DNA of 64,000 nucleotides from Aestuariibius violaceus. GTDB lineage: Bacteria > Pseudomonadota > Alphaproteobacteria > Rhodobacterales > Rhodobacteraceae. Every line of letters begins with the position of its first letter. Position 1 is the first letter of the stretch. The DNA lies in NCBI RefSeq assembly GCF_040779325.2, contig NZ_JBFONT020000011.1, positions 1 to 64,000 on the forward strand, given 5' to 3'. Shown here piece after piece: positions 53,156 through 61,375 of the stretch. The translations under genes were made by a program, and so were the position numbers. Below the pieces are notes generated by a model. It did not search any database. It saw only the letters and a list, made by a program, of their open reading frames with translations, and was not told the origin of the DNA.

Positions 53156-54112
53156 ATGGCGCTTTTCAAAGCCTCTCCTCCACTTCAGTCCGGTTGGTTG
53201 CCGAAGGAGGACGGCCACGAAGTCTGGTGGCAAACATTCGGGGACGTATCGCGGCCTGCGGTTGTCCTCCTGCATGGCGGTCCAGGGGCAGGCACGTCAG
53301 AGCGGCTTCCGCGCCTCTTTGATCCGGAGCGATGGCACATCGTGACGCTCGATCAGCGCGGGTCCGGCCGCTCGCGCCCGCATGCAGGCGAAAACCTTCG
53401 TGCGCTCCACGCCAACACGACCGATTGCCTCGTCTCCGACCTTGAACGCCTGCGTTCCTTGATTGGGGTCGAGCGTTGGACAGTCTACGGAGCATCGTGG
53501 GGAACGACGCTCGCGCAGGCCTACGCCCATGCCCATAAGGATCGCGTCACTGGTCTGATACTCGCTGCCGTCACAACGACGGGGCAGGTCGAACTGGACC
53601 AGCTCTACGGTGGCGCAGGGATGTTTCTTCCCGAGGCATTTGAGGCCTTTCGCGCAGGTGCCCCGGACAGTGCGCCGGGCGTCGGCATGGCGGAGGCCCA
53701 CGCGACACGTCTCGCGAGCGATGATCCGGGCATCGCCTTCGAGGCCGCGCGCGCGTGGTGCCGATGGGAGGAGGCCGTGCTTCAGGTGGACCCGCGCGCG
53801 GAGCCATCGGGACGCTTCGACGATCCCGTCTTCCGTTTGGGCTTTGCACGCATCGTGACGCATTACTTCCGACATCTGGCATGGCTCGATCCGCCGCTTC
53901 TGGACCGCGCAGGGTACCTGGCGGGCCTTCCGGTGACGCTCATCAACAGCCGACTTGATTTGTCCTGCCCGCTCTCGACCGCATGGTCTCTCCATCGCGC
54001 GCTTCCCGGTTCGGTCCTGAAGATCATCCCCGGATCGCTGCACGGAACCCTCTATGGACCGCTCGCTGCCGCCATCATTGAAGCGGGCGGCGCGCACGCT
54101 GAAGCCGTCTAG
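53156..54112 (+). CDS. Proline iminopeptidase (alpha/beta hydrolase, S33)
   Basis: A 318-residue prolyl aminopeptidase-type enzyme. It has the oxyanion motif HGGPGAGTSERLPRLFDPE, the DQRGSGRSRPHA signature of the S33 family and the nucleophile Ser in GASWGTTLAQAYAH (about S114). Asp in LINSRLDLSCP and His in GSLHGT complete the triad. The ATG at 53156 is chosen over the TTG at 53141 because GAGG lies upstream. It should release N-terminal proline from peptides. It follows the dienelactone hydrolase on the same strand after an 81-base gap. Confidence 0.9.
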   Translation: MALFKASPPLQSGWLPKEDGHEVWWQTFGDVSRPAVVLLHGGPGAGTSERLPRLFDPERWHIVTLDQRGSGRSRPHAGENLRALHANTTDCLVSDLERLRSLIGVERWTVYGASWGTTLAQAYAHAHKDRVTGLILAAVTTTGQVELDQLYGGAGMFLPEAFEAFRAGAPDSAPGVGMAEAHATRLASDDPGIAFEAARAWCRWEEAVLQVDPRAEPSGRFDDPVFRLGFARIVTHYFRHLAWLDPPLLDRAGYLAGLPVTLINSRLDLSCPLSTAWSLHRALPGSVLKIIPGSLHGTLYGPLAAAIIEAGGAHAEAV

Positions 54113-54380
54113 GATCGCAGCTAGAAGGCCATTTCGCGAGCGCAGACCATCGGAAGCCTTGTCTCCTCTGTGATAGCGGCCAGCGCAAAATCGGTGGATT
54201 CTGTCCGAGCTCCTAAGCCTCGGAGGATCATCGACTCCGCCCGGCCGGAACCTTTCGGTAGAGGCGGCGCGGTTCTGGACGGTTTCTGAGCAGCTCTGGC
54301 CGCGCGCAACCGCTCCTTTGTGCAACAGTCGCCATGTGCGAGCCGGTCTAGCCGCCGAGGTGGGTAACCCTGCATGGTGA

Positions 54381-55304
54381 TCAGCCACTTTTGTTCAATA
54401 GACGCCCCTTGGTTGGCAGCTTCAGATGACCTGTGACGATGGCAACACCTGCAAAGATCATCACAAGGCCAGCGATGAGCGTCGGTGACAAAGCTTCGCC
54501 GAGTAGTGCAACACCCAAGACCACACTGAATCCAGCCCGTATATAGCTGCCTGTCGTGACACCCAAAGGTCCGAGTGTGCGGACAAGCCGAAAGTAGATC
54601 GCCATGGCGATTGCCGTCGAAAATACGCCCATGGCAATGACGGCGGCGATTGCGGGCGCAGTGGGCTCGAGGCTTAGAGGATCACCAACCCAAAAGGATA
54701 CAGGCCCCATGAGGAGCGCCGCGAACGCCATCGAGCACGCAGCGGTCAGGACCGGGGGTTGATCTGAGAACCGCTTCGCGTAGATCGCCGCAACCGCGTA
54801 GCTGAGACTTGCTCCCGTTACGGCCAACTGTCCGAGGACAGAACTGCCCTCACCGGCAAATGCCGCTGGACCCATGATCACAAGAACGCCCGCGAAACCC
54901 AATGAAATACCGAGAACTTGCCTGGTCCCCGCGCTGCGATCTTTAAGGAGGAAAAATCCAATCAGAAAGACGAATAGCGGCGGCGTCGTGTTCAGCAACC
55001 CTGCGAGCCCGCTGTCGATGTGTTTCTGGCCCCAGCTTATCAGAGTGAACGGAAGTGCGCTCTGAAGGATGCCCTGGATCAATAGCGCGCCCCAGCGTGT
55101 CATTGACCTTGGAAAGGCAACGCCGCTCCAAAGGGCGAGAACCACAAGCAGTGCAGCACCGATGACGAGCCGACCAAACACAATTGTGGCAGGCGGAATC
55201 GTGTCGATGGCGACTTCGATCAGCGTGAAGGACGCACCCCACAGGAAAGACAATAAGACGAGCAGAGCGATTTCGAGTACGGGGTTTTGAGGCGATTGCG
55301 ACAT
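54381..55304 (-). CDS. EamA/DMT family transporter
   Basis: A 307-residue protein with ten membrane helices in two EamA repeats (for example ALLVLLSFLWGASFTLIEVAI, LVIGAALLVVLALWSGVAF, and IAAVIAMGVFSTAIAMAIYF in the second). The TLIEVAIDTIPPATIVFGR segment near the N-terminus is the EamA helix 1-2 pattern. The ATG at 55304 begins the first helix; the frame extends further into the divergent gap. The family exports metabolites such as amino acids. It is divergent from the AdaA-like gene. Confidence 0.9.
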   Translation of the reverse strand: MSQSPQNPVLEIALLVLLSFLWGASFTLIEVAIDTIPPATIVFGRLVIGAALLVVLALWSGVAFPRSMTRWGALLIQGILQSALPFTLISWGQKHIDSGLAGLLNTTPPLFVFLIGFFLLKDRSAGTRQVLGISLGFAGVLVIMGPAAFAGEGSSVLGQLAVTGASLSYAVAAIYAKRFSDQPPVLTAACSMAFAALLMGPVSFWVGDPLSLEPTAPAIAAVIAMGVFSTAIAMAIYFRLVRTLGPLGVTTGSYIRAGFSVVLGVALLGEALSPTLIAGLVMIFAGVAIVTGHLKLPTKGRLLNKSG

Positions 55305-55432
55305 GGGAGACCTTTGAATTTCCCGCGTTATCACCCGCACTGGGCAGCTCCGCTGGCTGGAATCAGATGTCATCCCCCGATGGAGTCCGATTCCAGCTAG
55401 ACCGCGATCACGGCTTCGGGCGAAGTTCAGGT
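55305..55432. promoter_or_regulatory. Divergent region with inverted repeat (possible AdaA-like operator)
   Basis: Between the transporter and AdaA-like starts there is a 9-bp inverted repeat, GCTGGAATC at 55356-55364 and GATTCCAGC at 55389-55397, with a 24-base spacer. The regulator next door could bind it. No experimental support. Confidence 0.45.
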
Positions 55433-56017
55433 ATGGAAGACGTCTCACCTTTGTTCCCCGATCCTGAAACGTGCGACAAAGCTCGGCTTGCACGCGATCC
55501 ATCCTTCGATGGGCTGTTCTTTTCTGGTGTCCGGTCCACCAAAATCTACTGTCGTCCTGTCTGCCCGGTGCGCCCGGCCAAATCGGCCAACGTCACGTTT
55601 TATCCGACAGCAGCGGCCGCCGAGCGGGCTGGGTTCCGCCCCTGTTTGCGGTGTCGCCCAGAGACAGCGCCCGGAAGCCCGGCTTGGCGCGGCACCGCGA
55701 CCACTGTTGGTCGCGCCATGCGGCTTATCGAAGACGGCTTTCTCGACACGCGAAGCGTGGATGAGTTGGCAGCATCTCTCGGCATTGGATCACGGCATCT
55801 GTCGCGCCTGTTTGCCAAACACACAGGAGCTAGCCCGTCGCAAGTTGCAGCGACGGCGAGAGTGCAGCGCGCTAAACGGATGATTGATGCCGGTGACCTA
55901 GCTCTTTCAGAGATCGCATTTGCGGCGGGCTTTCAAAGCGTCCGGCGCTTCAACGACGTGTTCAAGGCGCTCTACGGAAGGCCGCCATCTTCGCTTCGCA
56001 GGAAGCAGAGGGTCTGA
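55433..56017 (+). CDS. AdaA-like regulator: Ada zinc domain plus AraC helix-turn-helix
   Basis: A 194-residue protein with an Ada-type methyl-phosphotriester-sensing domain followed by an AraC-type DNA-binding domain. The four metal-binding Cys are C40, C44, C71 and C74 (IYCRPVC and PCLRC), in the spacing known from E. coli Ada. The AraC domain has two helix-turn-helix motifs (SVDELAASLGIGSRHLSRLF and LSEIAFAAGFQSVRRFNDVFK). The methyltransferase and glycosylase domains of full Ada/AlkA are absent, as in Bacillus AdaA. It likely senses DNA methylation and activates genes; its target may be the divergent transporter. The ATG at 55433 starts the domain. Confidence 0.88.
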   Translation: MEDVSPLFPDPETCDKARLARDPSFDGLFFSGVRSTKIYCRPVCPVRPAKSANVTFYPTAAAAERAGFRPCLRCRPETAPGSPAWRGTATTVGRAMRLIEDGFLDTRSVDELAASLGIGSRHLSRLFAKHTGASPSQVAATARVQRAKRMIDAGDLALSEIAFAAGFQSVRRFNDVFKALYGRPPSSLRRKQRV

Positions 56018-56459
56018 CGGCCGTTCCAGATCGGACATGGCTAGAATGGCAGAAAGGCCGTGCACAAACGTCCTTTTACGCCACGCCGCGAGGCGCGGTC
56101 GACCTCATGCAAACCATTGTTGTAGAATGTTTTCTAGGATTTCTTCGGCTTTGCCCGTTGTTGTTCTTTCAACTCGCCGTGTCTCGCAAACCTGTTGCAA
56201 AATGAAATTGATTTGCAACCGAATTACGCAACACATCTCGGTTCACTGATCCGGGCGGAAAAAAAGTCGGGCAAGTTAGTGGACTGGAACAAGACCTCGA
56301 CGTCGAAGGTGACGATAGTTCTCGGTTATCCGTACCCTGGTGAGCTCATCGCGCAAAGAAGACGTTTGACTGCGGATCGCCAGATCTGCGCATTCTCTTC
56401 CAACTAGGTCCAACTCATGATTAAAGAACGATTATCCGCGCATCCCAAGGACTGACCCA
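56018..56459. other. Intergenic region upstream of the second H-NS gene
   Basis: No gene supportable. It is lower in G+C than the flanks, especially 56110-56230. The segment 56314-56330 matches 26567-26583 exactly. The H-NS promoter is expected near its right end. Confidence 0.4.
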
Positions 56460-56777
56460 GTGGCTCTTCCCAAGATCGACAAGCTTTCCCTCGACGAACT
56501 GAAAACGCTCCAAAAGCAGGTGGCCAAGGCCATCGACGATTTCGAGGAGAACCAGCGCAAAGAGGCCCTCGCTGCAGTCGAGGCAAAGGCGAAAGAGTTC
56601 GGCTACTCGCTGGCCGATCTGACGGGCAAGGCGAAGGGGAAAGCAAAGGCCTCACCGCCGAAGTACCGCCATCCGGAGAACCCTGCACTGACCTGGAGCG
56701 GGCGCGGTCGTCAGCCTGCCTGGATCAAGGAAGGTCTCGAGGCGGGCAAGTCGCTCGAGGACTACGCGATCAAGTAG
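56460..56777 (+). CDS. H-NS family nucleoid-associated protein (HvrA-like)
   Basis: A 105-residue H-NS-type protein, paralogous to the gene at 40960. The coiled-coil region is IDKLSLDELKTLQKQVAKAIDDFEENQRKEALAAVE; the linker is GKAKGKAKA; and the DNA-binding core is KYRHPENPALTWSGRGRQPAWI. The start is GTG with AAGG upstream at 56447. It sits at the left edge of the plasmid-type block and could silence this AT-varied foreign DNA or alter expression of the block. Confidence 0.9.
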   Translation: MALPKIDKLSLDELKTLQKQVAKAIDDFEENQRKEALAAVEAKAKEFGYSLADLTGKAKGKAKASPPKYRHPENPALTWSGRGRQPAWIKEGLEAGKSLEDYAIK

Positions 56778-57146
56778 GGCCTGTTCCCTCCGGAGCTCCT
56801 CGGTCTGCGGGTCCTCTCCTGTCCTTCGAAAGTGAAAGTGCCCTTACTATTTGGGTACTGACGGAACTGGCAGTTGGGGGGTGTCTCTGACGGGTCCGGT
56901 CGGAGTTCGGCCTGTCGGTCAGGATCAACGATCTCCCCCTGAACTCTGCTGACAGGCATTGTCTGCCCGTGACCGCCGTCGCACGATGGCGGCAGGTCGT
57001 TTAGGCCAACACGCCCGCCCCGGAAGTCTTTCTATCCTCGTAAAGCGATCCGCTCGTGCCGCTCGGCGCGCGGATCCGTGGCGACGCGCGGCCATGCTGC
57101 GCGTCCCGACATCGTCCCCAATCGCACCCCAGAAAGGAGGCCAGCC
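56778..57146. other. Leader region of the plasmid-type block
   Basis: No gene supportable. TTAGGCCAACACGCCCGCC near 57001 resembles TTGGCCAACGAGCCCGCTCC near 62061, suggesting a repeated intergenic module. The ArdC-like gene's ribosome-binding site AGAAAGGAGG lies at 57131-57140. Confidence 0.4.
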
Positions 57147-58079
57147 ATGGCCCGATCCCGCGCGTCCAGATTCGACGCTTCGGAGGCGATTACAAGTGAG
57201 CTGATCCGCGTGATCGAGCGCGGCATTCTGCCCTGGCGAAAGCCGTGGACGGCTGGTGCTGCTTCGCGCCCGCTGCGGCACAGCGGCGAGCCCTATCAAG
57301 GCATCAACAACTTCCTGCTCACGATGCGCACACAGCTCGCGGGCTTTAGCTCGCCATTCTGGATGACGCTCCGGCAGGCCAACGCACTCGAAGCCAAGGT
57401 CCGTAAGGGCGAGAAATCCTCCGTCGTGGTCTACTATGGCCAGGCGAAAAACCGGAGCGACGGGCAAGCGGGTGACACAGAGGACGATGAGGCCGAAACG
57501 AGCGGGTTTCGGTTTCAGAAGGCGTATCGCGTGTTCAACGCCGATCAGATCGAGGGCCTGCCCGCGAGCTTCCATCCTGATCCGGCGCCAGTGCCTGATC
57601 ACCCGCCGCACAAGCCTATCCCGCATATGCAAGCCTTCTTCGAGGCGATCGATATCGTAACGAGCTTCACCGGTCGCGAGGCCTATTACATGGCCGCCGT
57701 CGACAAGGTCTACATGCCGGATATCGCGCTCTTCGAGGATCCGCGATCGTTTTACGGGGTCTGGGCCCATGAGATGGCTCATGCCACCAAGGCACGGCAT
57801 CGGCTCAATCGGTCCTACGGCGACGCGCGTTTCGGCAACACCGCTTACGCACGCGAAGAGATCGTCGCAGAGCTCACCTCGTGTTTTCTGGGGCAGGAGC
57901 TCGGCTTCTCGGCGCATACGCTTGAGATGAGCGCCTCCTATCTCGACAGCTGGCTGCATGTTCTGCGCTCGGACAAGTCCGCCATCTTCAAGCACGCGGC
58001 CGATGCACAACGCGCCTGCAACTGGTTGATCGCCGCGTCGAAGGCGGGCCGGTTGTCCTGCACCGACGAGGCCGCATGA
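57147..58079 (+). CDS. ArdC-like antirestriction protein (ssDNA-binding domain plus zincin)
   Basis: A 310-residue protein of the ArdC/DUF1738 type. The N-terminal domain has ITSELIRVIERGILPWRKPW (about residues 14-33) and GINNFLLTMRT; the C-terminal zincin-like metallopeptidase has HEMAH (H208 and H212) with a downstream Glu in REEIVAELTS. ArdC proteins are plasmid antirestriction and establishment factors whose N-domain binds single-stranded DNA. The ATG at 57147 has AGAAAGGAGG seven bases upstream; the frame is open for 23 codons further up. It is the first gene of the plasmid-type block, which fits leading-region function. Confidence 0.88.
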   Translation: MARSRASRFDASEAITSELIRVIERGILPWRKPWTAGAASRPLRHSGEPYQGINNFLLTMRTQLAGFSSPFWMTLRQANALEAKVRKGEKSSVVVYYGQAKNRSDGQAGDTEDDEAETSGFRFQKAYRVFNADQIEGLPASFHPDPAPVPDHPPHKPIPHMQAFFEAIDIVTSFTGREAYYMAAVDKVYMPDIALFEDPRSFYGVWAHEMAHATKARHRLNRSYGDARFGNTAYAREEIVAELTSCFLGQELGFSAHTLEMSASYLDSWLHVLRSDKSAIFKHAADAQRACNWLIAASKAGRLSCTDEAA

Positions 58080-58150
58080 GAAGGGTCGCCTCCAGAGTGG
58101 AGGGTTCGGGCTGATCACAGGAACCGGGCGGCCTCTGCTGGCCGAAAGGA

Positions 58151-58162
58151 AAAGCAGGCTTT
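58151..58162. repeat. AAAGCAGGCTTT palindromic repeat, copy 1
   Basis: The 12-mer AAAGCAGGCTTT occurs here and at 63060-63071, each in an intergenic gap of the plasmid-type block. It is a short palindrome and may be a weak terminator stem. Confidence 0.5.
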
Positions 58163-58201
58163 GGGTCGGGCGTCTCCAGCATCTCCCGAAAGGACAGACC
58201 C

Positions 58202-58591
58202 ATGCGCAAGCCTCCCGATCCCGATCACAGCCAACCCGATCCGACCATTGTCGCCGCCCAGAACGACGCTTTCCGCAGGCTCGCTTGTCTCGGCGTCGCG
58301 CCGGATCAGCCGATCCCGGGCCGATTGCATGTCACACGATCCCTCCTGGACGCCGGTGAGAGCGTCGTGACCGAGGCCGTCCAGGCGGTCGGAACTTTCG
58401 AGACATTCGAGCCCGAGAACGATCCCGCCGGCTGGCATGATTTCGGGGCGGTGACGATCCGCGGCGAGCGCGTCTTCTGGAAGATCGATCTCTACGAGGC
58501 CAGCTCCGATTTCCGTTACGGCGCGGAGACCCCCGAAAATCCCGAGACCACCATGCGCGTCCTTACCATCATGATGGCGCACGACTGGTAG
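58202..58591 (+). CDS. DUF3768 domain protein
   Basis: A 129-residue protein with the DUF3768 layout: IVAAQNDAFRRLA near the N-terminus, then WHDFGAVTIRGERVFWKIDLYE, the strand pattern that defines the family, and TMRVLTIMMAHDW at the C-terminus. The function is unknown; it is a regular component of alphaproteobacterial plasmid blocks. AAAGGACAG precedes the ATG at 58202. It sits between the ArdC-like and ParB-like genes on the same strand. Confidence 0.8.
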   Translation: MRKPPDPDHSQPDPTIVAAQNDAFRRLACLGVAPDQPIPGRLHVTRSLLDAGESVVTEAVQAVGTFETFEPENDPAGWHDFGAVTIRGERVFWKIDLYEASSDFRYGAETPENPETTMRVLTIMMAHDW

Positions 58592-58619
58592 GGCAGGGCG
58601 CACCTGCCGAGCAGTAGAG

Positions 58620-58656
58620 GGCCCGCTGACCCCGGAAGAGGGAAAGTGGGCCTTTT
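58620..58656 (+). terminator. Hairpin with T-run after the DUF3768 gene
   Basis: GGCCCGCT at 58620-58627 pairs with AGTGGGCC at 58645-58652 (one G-U), 17-base loop, followed by TTTT. It fits an intrinsic terminator or attenuator between DUF3768 and the ParB-like gene. Confidence 0.55.
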
Positions 58657-58664
58657 GTCCCTTT

Positions 58665-58710
58665 GATCCCCGGAACCGGGGATCGGTCCCGCGGAACTCC
58701 CGCGTGGACC
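58665..58710 (+). promoter_or_regulatory. Two adjacent palindromes upstream of the ParB-like gene
   Basis: The first is a perfect palindrome with 9-bp arms GATCCCCGG at 58665-58673 and CCGGGGATC at 58676-58684. Immediately after it GGTCCCGCGG (58685-58694) pairs with CCGCG-t-GGACC (58700-58710). Together with the preceding terminator they form a run of structured elements that ends 25 bases before the ParB-like start. It could be an operator, a ParB-type site or a leader structure. Confidence 0.5.
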
Positions 58711-58735
58711 TGACCCACTTCAAGAAGGACAGACC

Positions 58736-59836
58736 ATGAACCAATCCCTGACACCCGTTTCCGTCGCCATCGGCGATCTCGTGGCCCATCCCGCCAACGT
58801 GCGCGCGAAGTCTCCGGAGAGCTACGCCTCCGAGAACATCGCTCATCTGAAAGCCAGCATCGCCGTTCTCGGCCTGCTTCAGCCACTGCTCGTCCAGAAA
58901 TTTGACGGCAAGTTCGGCGTCCTCGCGGGCGGCCGTCGCCACGCCGCACTCCAGGAGCTCGTGGAAGACAAGTCCGCCAAGGGCTTCACGAAAAGCACGA
59001 AGATCGATTGCCGTCTCGTCACAGACGATTGCGACGTGACCACGGCCCTGTCGCTCGCCGAGAACATCACCCAGGCCCCGATGAACGCGATCGACGAGTT
59101 CGAGGCCTTCGCCCGGATGATGGAGGTCGACGGGCAGACCCCGGAGACGATTGCCAAGACCTTCGGCACGACCGTCGCCGCCGTGAAGGGCCGCCTGCGC
59201 TACGGGCTCATCCATCCTGACATCCGCGACGCCGCGCGCTCCAAATCGATCACGCTCGACACGATGAAGGCCTTCGCGGACCACCCGAGCCAGGAGGTGC
59301 AACGCGAATTCTTCGAGGCCCTGACCAAGGAAGACAACTATTTCCAGGCCTATACCGTTCGCCAGGCGCTCAAATCCCGTGGCGTGCAAGTGAGCGACGA
59401 TATCGGGGCCTTCGTGCGCGAGGACTACGAGGCGCGGGGCGGGGCGATTGCCGCCGATCTTCTCGAAGAACACTCGGTGCTGGAAGACGCCGAACTCGTC
59501 GAGACGATCCTCCTTGAAAAACTCACCGCCGCCGCTGAGGAGGCTCGGGCTGCGATGGGCTTTGGCTGGGCCGAAGCCGTCATCCGCTACCACTATGCGG
59601 CGATGGCCGACTATGGCCGGGTCTATCCCGGACCGATCGAGCCCGACGCCAAGGGCCAGAAGCGCCTCAAGGCAATCACCGCCGAGCTCGAAAAGCTCGA
59701 ACGCGAAATGGAGGACGAGAGCCTCGAGGAAGACGCCTACGAGGCGCTCTACGAGAAGGTCGATGAACTGGAAGTCGAAGCCCGCGACCTGCACAGGAAG
59801 CCTATAGCAAAGAAGATCTTGCGCGATCCGGTGTGA
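58736..59836 (+). CDS. ParB-like partition/nuclease protein, 5' part of a frameshifted gene
   Basis: The first 366 codons encode a ParB/Spo0J N-terminal domain (SVAIGDLVAHPANVRAKSP, LQPLLVQKFDGKFGVLAGGRRHAAL, LSLAENITQAPMNAIDEFEAF) and a helical DNA-binding part (ETIAKTFGTTVAAVKGRLRYGLIHP). The frame then ends as KPIAKKILRDPV. In the -1 frame the same DNA reads EAYSKEDLARSGVIASWS, which joins smoothly to the next open frame, so a one-base loss near 59790-59800 probably split the gene. AAGGACAG precedes the ATG. The intact relative would be about 658 residues. Confidence 0.85.
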   Translation: MNQSLTPVSVAIGDLVAHPANVRAKSPESYASENIAHLKASIAVLGLLQPLLVQKFDGKFGVLAGGRRHAALQELVEDKSAKGFTKSTKIDCRLVTDDCDVTTALSLAENITQAPMNAIDEFEAFARMMEVDGQTPETIAKTFGTTVAAVKGRLRYGLIHPDIRDAARSKSITLDTMKAFADHPSQEVQREFFEALTKEDNYFQAYTVRQALKSRGVQVSDDIGAFVREDYEARGGAIAADLLEEHSVLEDAELVETILLEKLTAAAEEARAAMGFGWAEAVIRYHYAAMADYGRVYPGPIEPDAKGQKRLKAITAELEKLEREMEDESLEEDAYEALYEKVDELEVEARDLHRKPIAKKILRDPV

Positions 59837-60711
59837 TCGCCTCTTGGTCGAACGGGCAGGTGACCCTTCATACCGGGCTGGTCCGTCCCGAGGACAAGAC
59901 GGAGAACCCCGGCAAGGCGTCAGGGTCGGCGACCGGCAAGGCAGATGCGGATAGCGACGAGATCGTCTACCCGGCCTCTCTAACGGAGGATCTCAAAACC
60001 GAACGGGCCATGGCGCTTGGCGCGGCGATGGCGCAGCATCCGAAGGCCACGCTGGACCTGACGCTCTTCAAGCTCGTCAGCGACGTGTTGGGTCATGGCA
60101 TGAGTGTCACTCACGCGATCAAGATTGATGCCCGCAAGGAATATCGCACGCACGCGAAGATGGACGAGATCGATGGGACCTCGCTTGAGCAGGTGGCCGA
60201 CGCTCATGACGCTCTGAACCTGTCCTGGAACGATGAGGCGGTCTCGCCCGCAGAACGCTTCGCCCGGTTTCGCGAGCTAAAGCCGACCGAGAAGGCGAAA
60301 CTTGTCGCCTATGCGACCGCGGCGACGACCCAGTCCTGCTTTGCCCGCAATCCGCAGAGCGACAGCCTGATGCATGCCTTCGAGATCGAGGTCATGCCGG
60401 ACGTCAGGGCGCATTGGACGCCGACTGCAGCCCTATTCAACCGCTTCAAGAAGGCCTGGCTCCTGAAGATCCTTGGCGTGGAGTTAGGGCTCACGCAGGA
60501 GGCAGCTATATTGGCCTCGTCGAGCAAGAAAGAGATAGTCGCCTTCTGCGACAAGCTCTTCTCTGAGCCCTTCGCGACGCTCACCGACGCACAGCGCGCG
60601 GCTGTTGCCGCCTGGTGCCCGCCCATGATGCAGACGTCCGGCATCGAAGGCGAGGAAGACGCTGACCTCGATGTGCCGGAGCAACAGACCGACGTCGCCG
60701 AGGCGGCCTGA
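59833..60711 (+). CDS. ParB-like protein, 3' part of a frameshifted gene
   Basis: This 292-residue frame starts at a GTG that overlaps the previous stop (GTGTGA), so it could be translated by reinitiation. Its N-terminus SWSNGQVTLHTGLVRPED continues the upstream sequence of ParB-like proteins without a natural start. The rest is a helical C-terminal region (LTEDLKTERAMALGAAMAQHPKATLDLTLFKLV, then FARFRELKPTEKAKLVAYATA and LTDAQRAAVAAWCPP). I regard it as the back half of the gene at 58736 separated by a frameshift. Confidence 0.8.
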   Translation: MIASWSNGQVTLHTGLVRPEDKTENPGKASGSATGKADADSDEIVYPASLTEDLKTERAMALGAAMAQHPKATLDLTLFKLVSDVLGHGMSVTHAIKIDARKEYRTHAKMDEIDGTSLEQVADAHDALNLSWNDEAVSPAERFARFRELKPTEKAKLVAYATAATTQSCFARNPQSDSLMHAFEIEVMPDVRAHWTPTAALFNRFKKAWLLKILGVELGLTQEAAILASSSKKEIVAFCDKLFSEPFATLTDAQRAAVAAWCPPMMQTSGIEGEEDADLDVPEQQTDVAEAA

Positions 60712-60781
60712 TCCCGCAGGCGACCCGCCCGGCTGGTCCGACGCGGGTCGCCCCCTTCCATCCAAATGACAGGTGACGCAA

Positions 60782-61375
60782 ATGTCCCTTCTCAGCTTCC
60801 CAGCGACCGACGTCGCGGCCCAGATTGCCCATGCACGGTCCTGTTCGACCTTCCTCCCGAACTGGAACGGCCCGGTTGGCAAACCCGCCTTGATCCTCAT
60901 CGTCGGCAACGGCGTCCATCTGCGCTCGAACGGCATCAACGGCACGACAACGCGGATCGTCACGACGGCGCAAGCCGATCCGTCCTACGTCTTCGCCGAG
61001 GGCTTCAACCCGTTCCGCGACCCCGACTGGATGGCGGCACGGCAGGCGGCCTTTCGTGACCTGACCGGCCAGTTCTACACCGACATCCTCGATGACGTGC
61101 AGATGCTGATCGATCGTGGCCATGAGACCATCCGGCTGGCAACCGATGGCCACACGATCCGCGTCTTCGCCCGCCGCGCAGCCGACTACCTGATCGGCGG
61201 TGTCTACGACGTGCCCTCCGGGCTCGGCGGGACGTTCCGGGTAATCCTGAAGGACGCTAGTGACACTCAGGCGCTCGTGCAGAACTCCGGCAATTGCGAG
61301 GATTTTGACGAGATGCTGCCCTACCGGGTGCCGCTCGATGCCCTGATCGAGATCGATGACCGGAGGGCGGCATAG
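60782..61375 (+). CDS. Conserved plasmid-block protein of unknown function
   Basis: A 197-residue protein that I cannot name. It has LLSFPATDVAAQIAHARSCSTFLPNWNGPVGKPALILIVGNGVHLRSNG at the N-terminus (read as consecutive segments) and a C-terminal alpha/beta region with YRVPLDALIEIDDRRA. No motif identifies a catalytic role. AGGTGA lies upstream of the ATG at 60782; GTG 60773 is an alternative. It precedes the next gene with a one-base overlap (stop TAG, start GTG), so they are coupled. Confidence 0.65.
   Translation: MSLLSFPATDVAAQIAHARSCSTFLPNWNGPVGKPALILIVGNGVHLRSNGINGTTTRIVTTAQADPSYVFAEGFNPFRDPDWMAARQAAFRDLTGQFYTDILDDVQMLIDRGHETIRLATDGHTIRVFARRAADYLIGGVYDVPSGLGGTFRVILKDASDTQALVQNSGNCEDFDEMLPYRVPLDALIEIDDRRAA

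Noticed and set aside
56925..59794. Two long minus-strand open frames opposite the ArdC, DUF3768 and ParB-like genes
   Set aside because: Both are shadows; the plus-strand frames have family motifs and ribosome-binding sites.
59780..59840. Programmed -1 ribosomal frameshift in the ParB-like gene
   Set aside because: No slippery heptamer or downstream structure could be found; a plain indel is the simpler reading.
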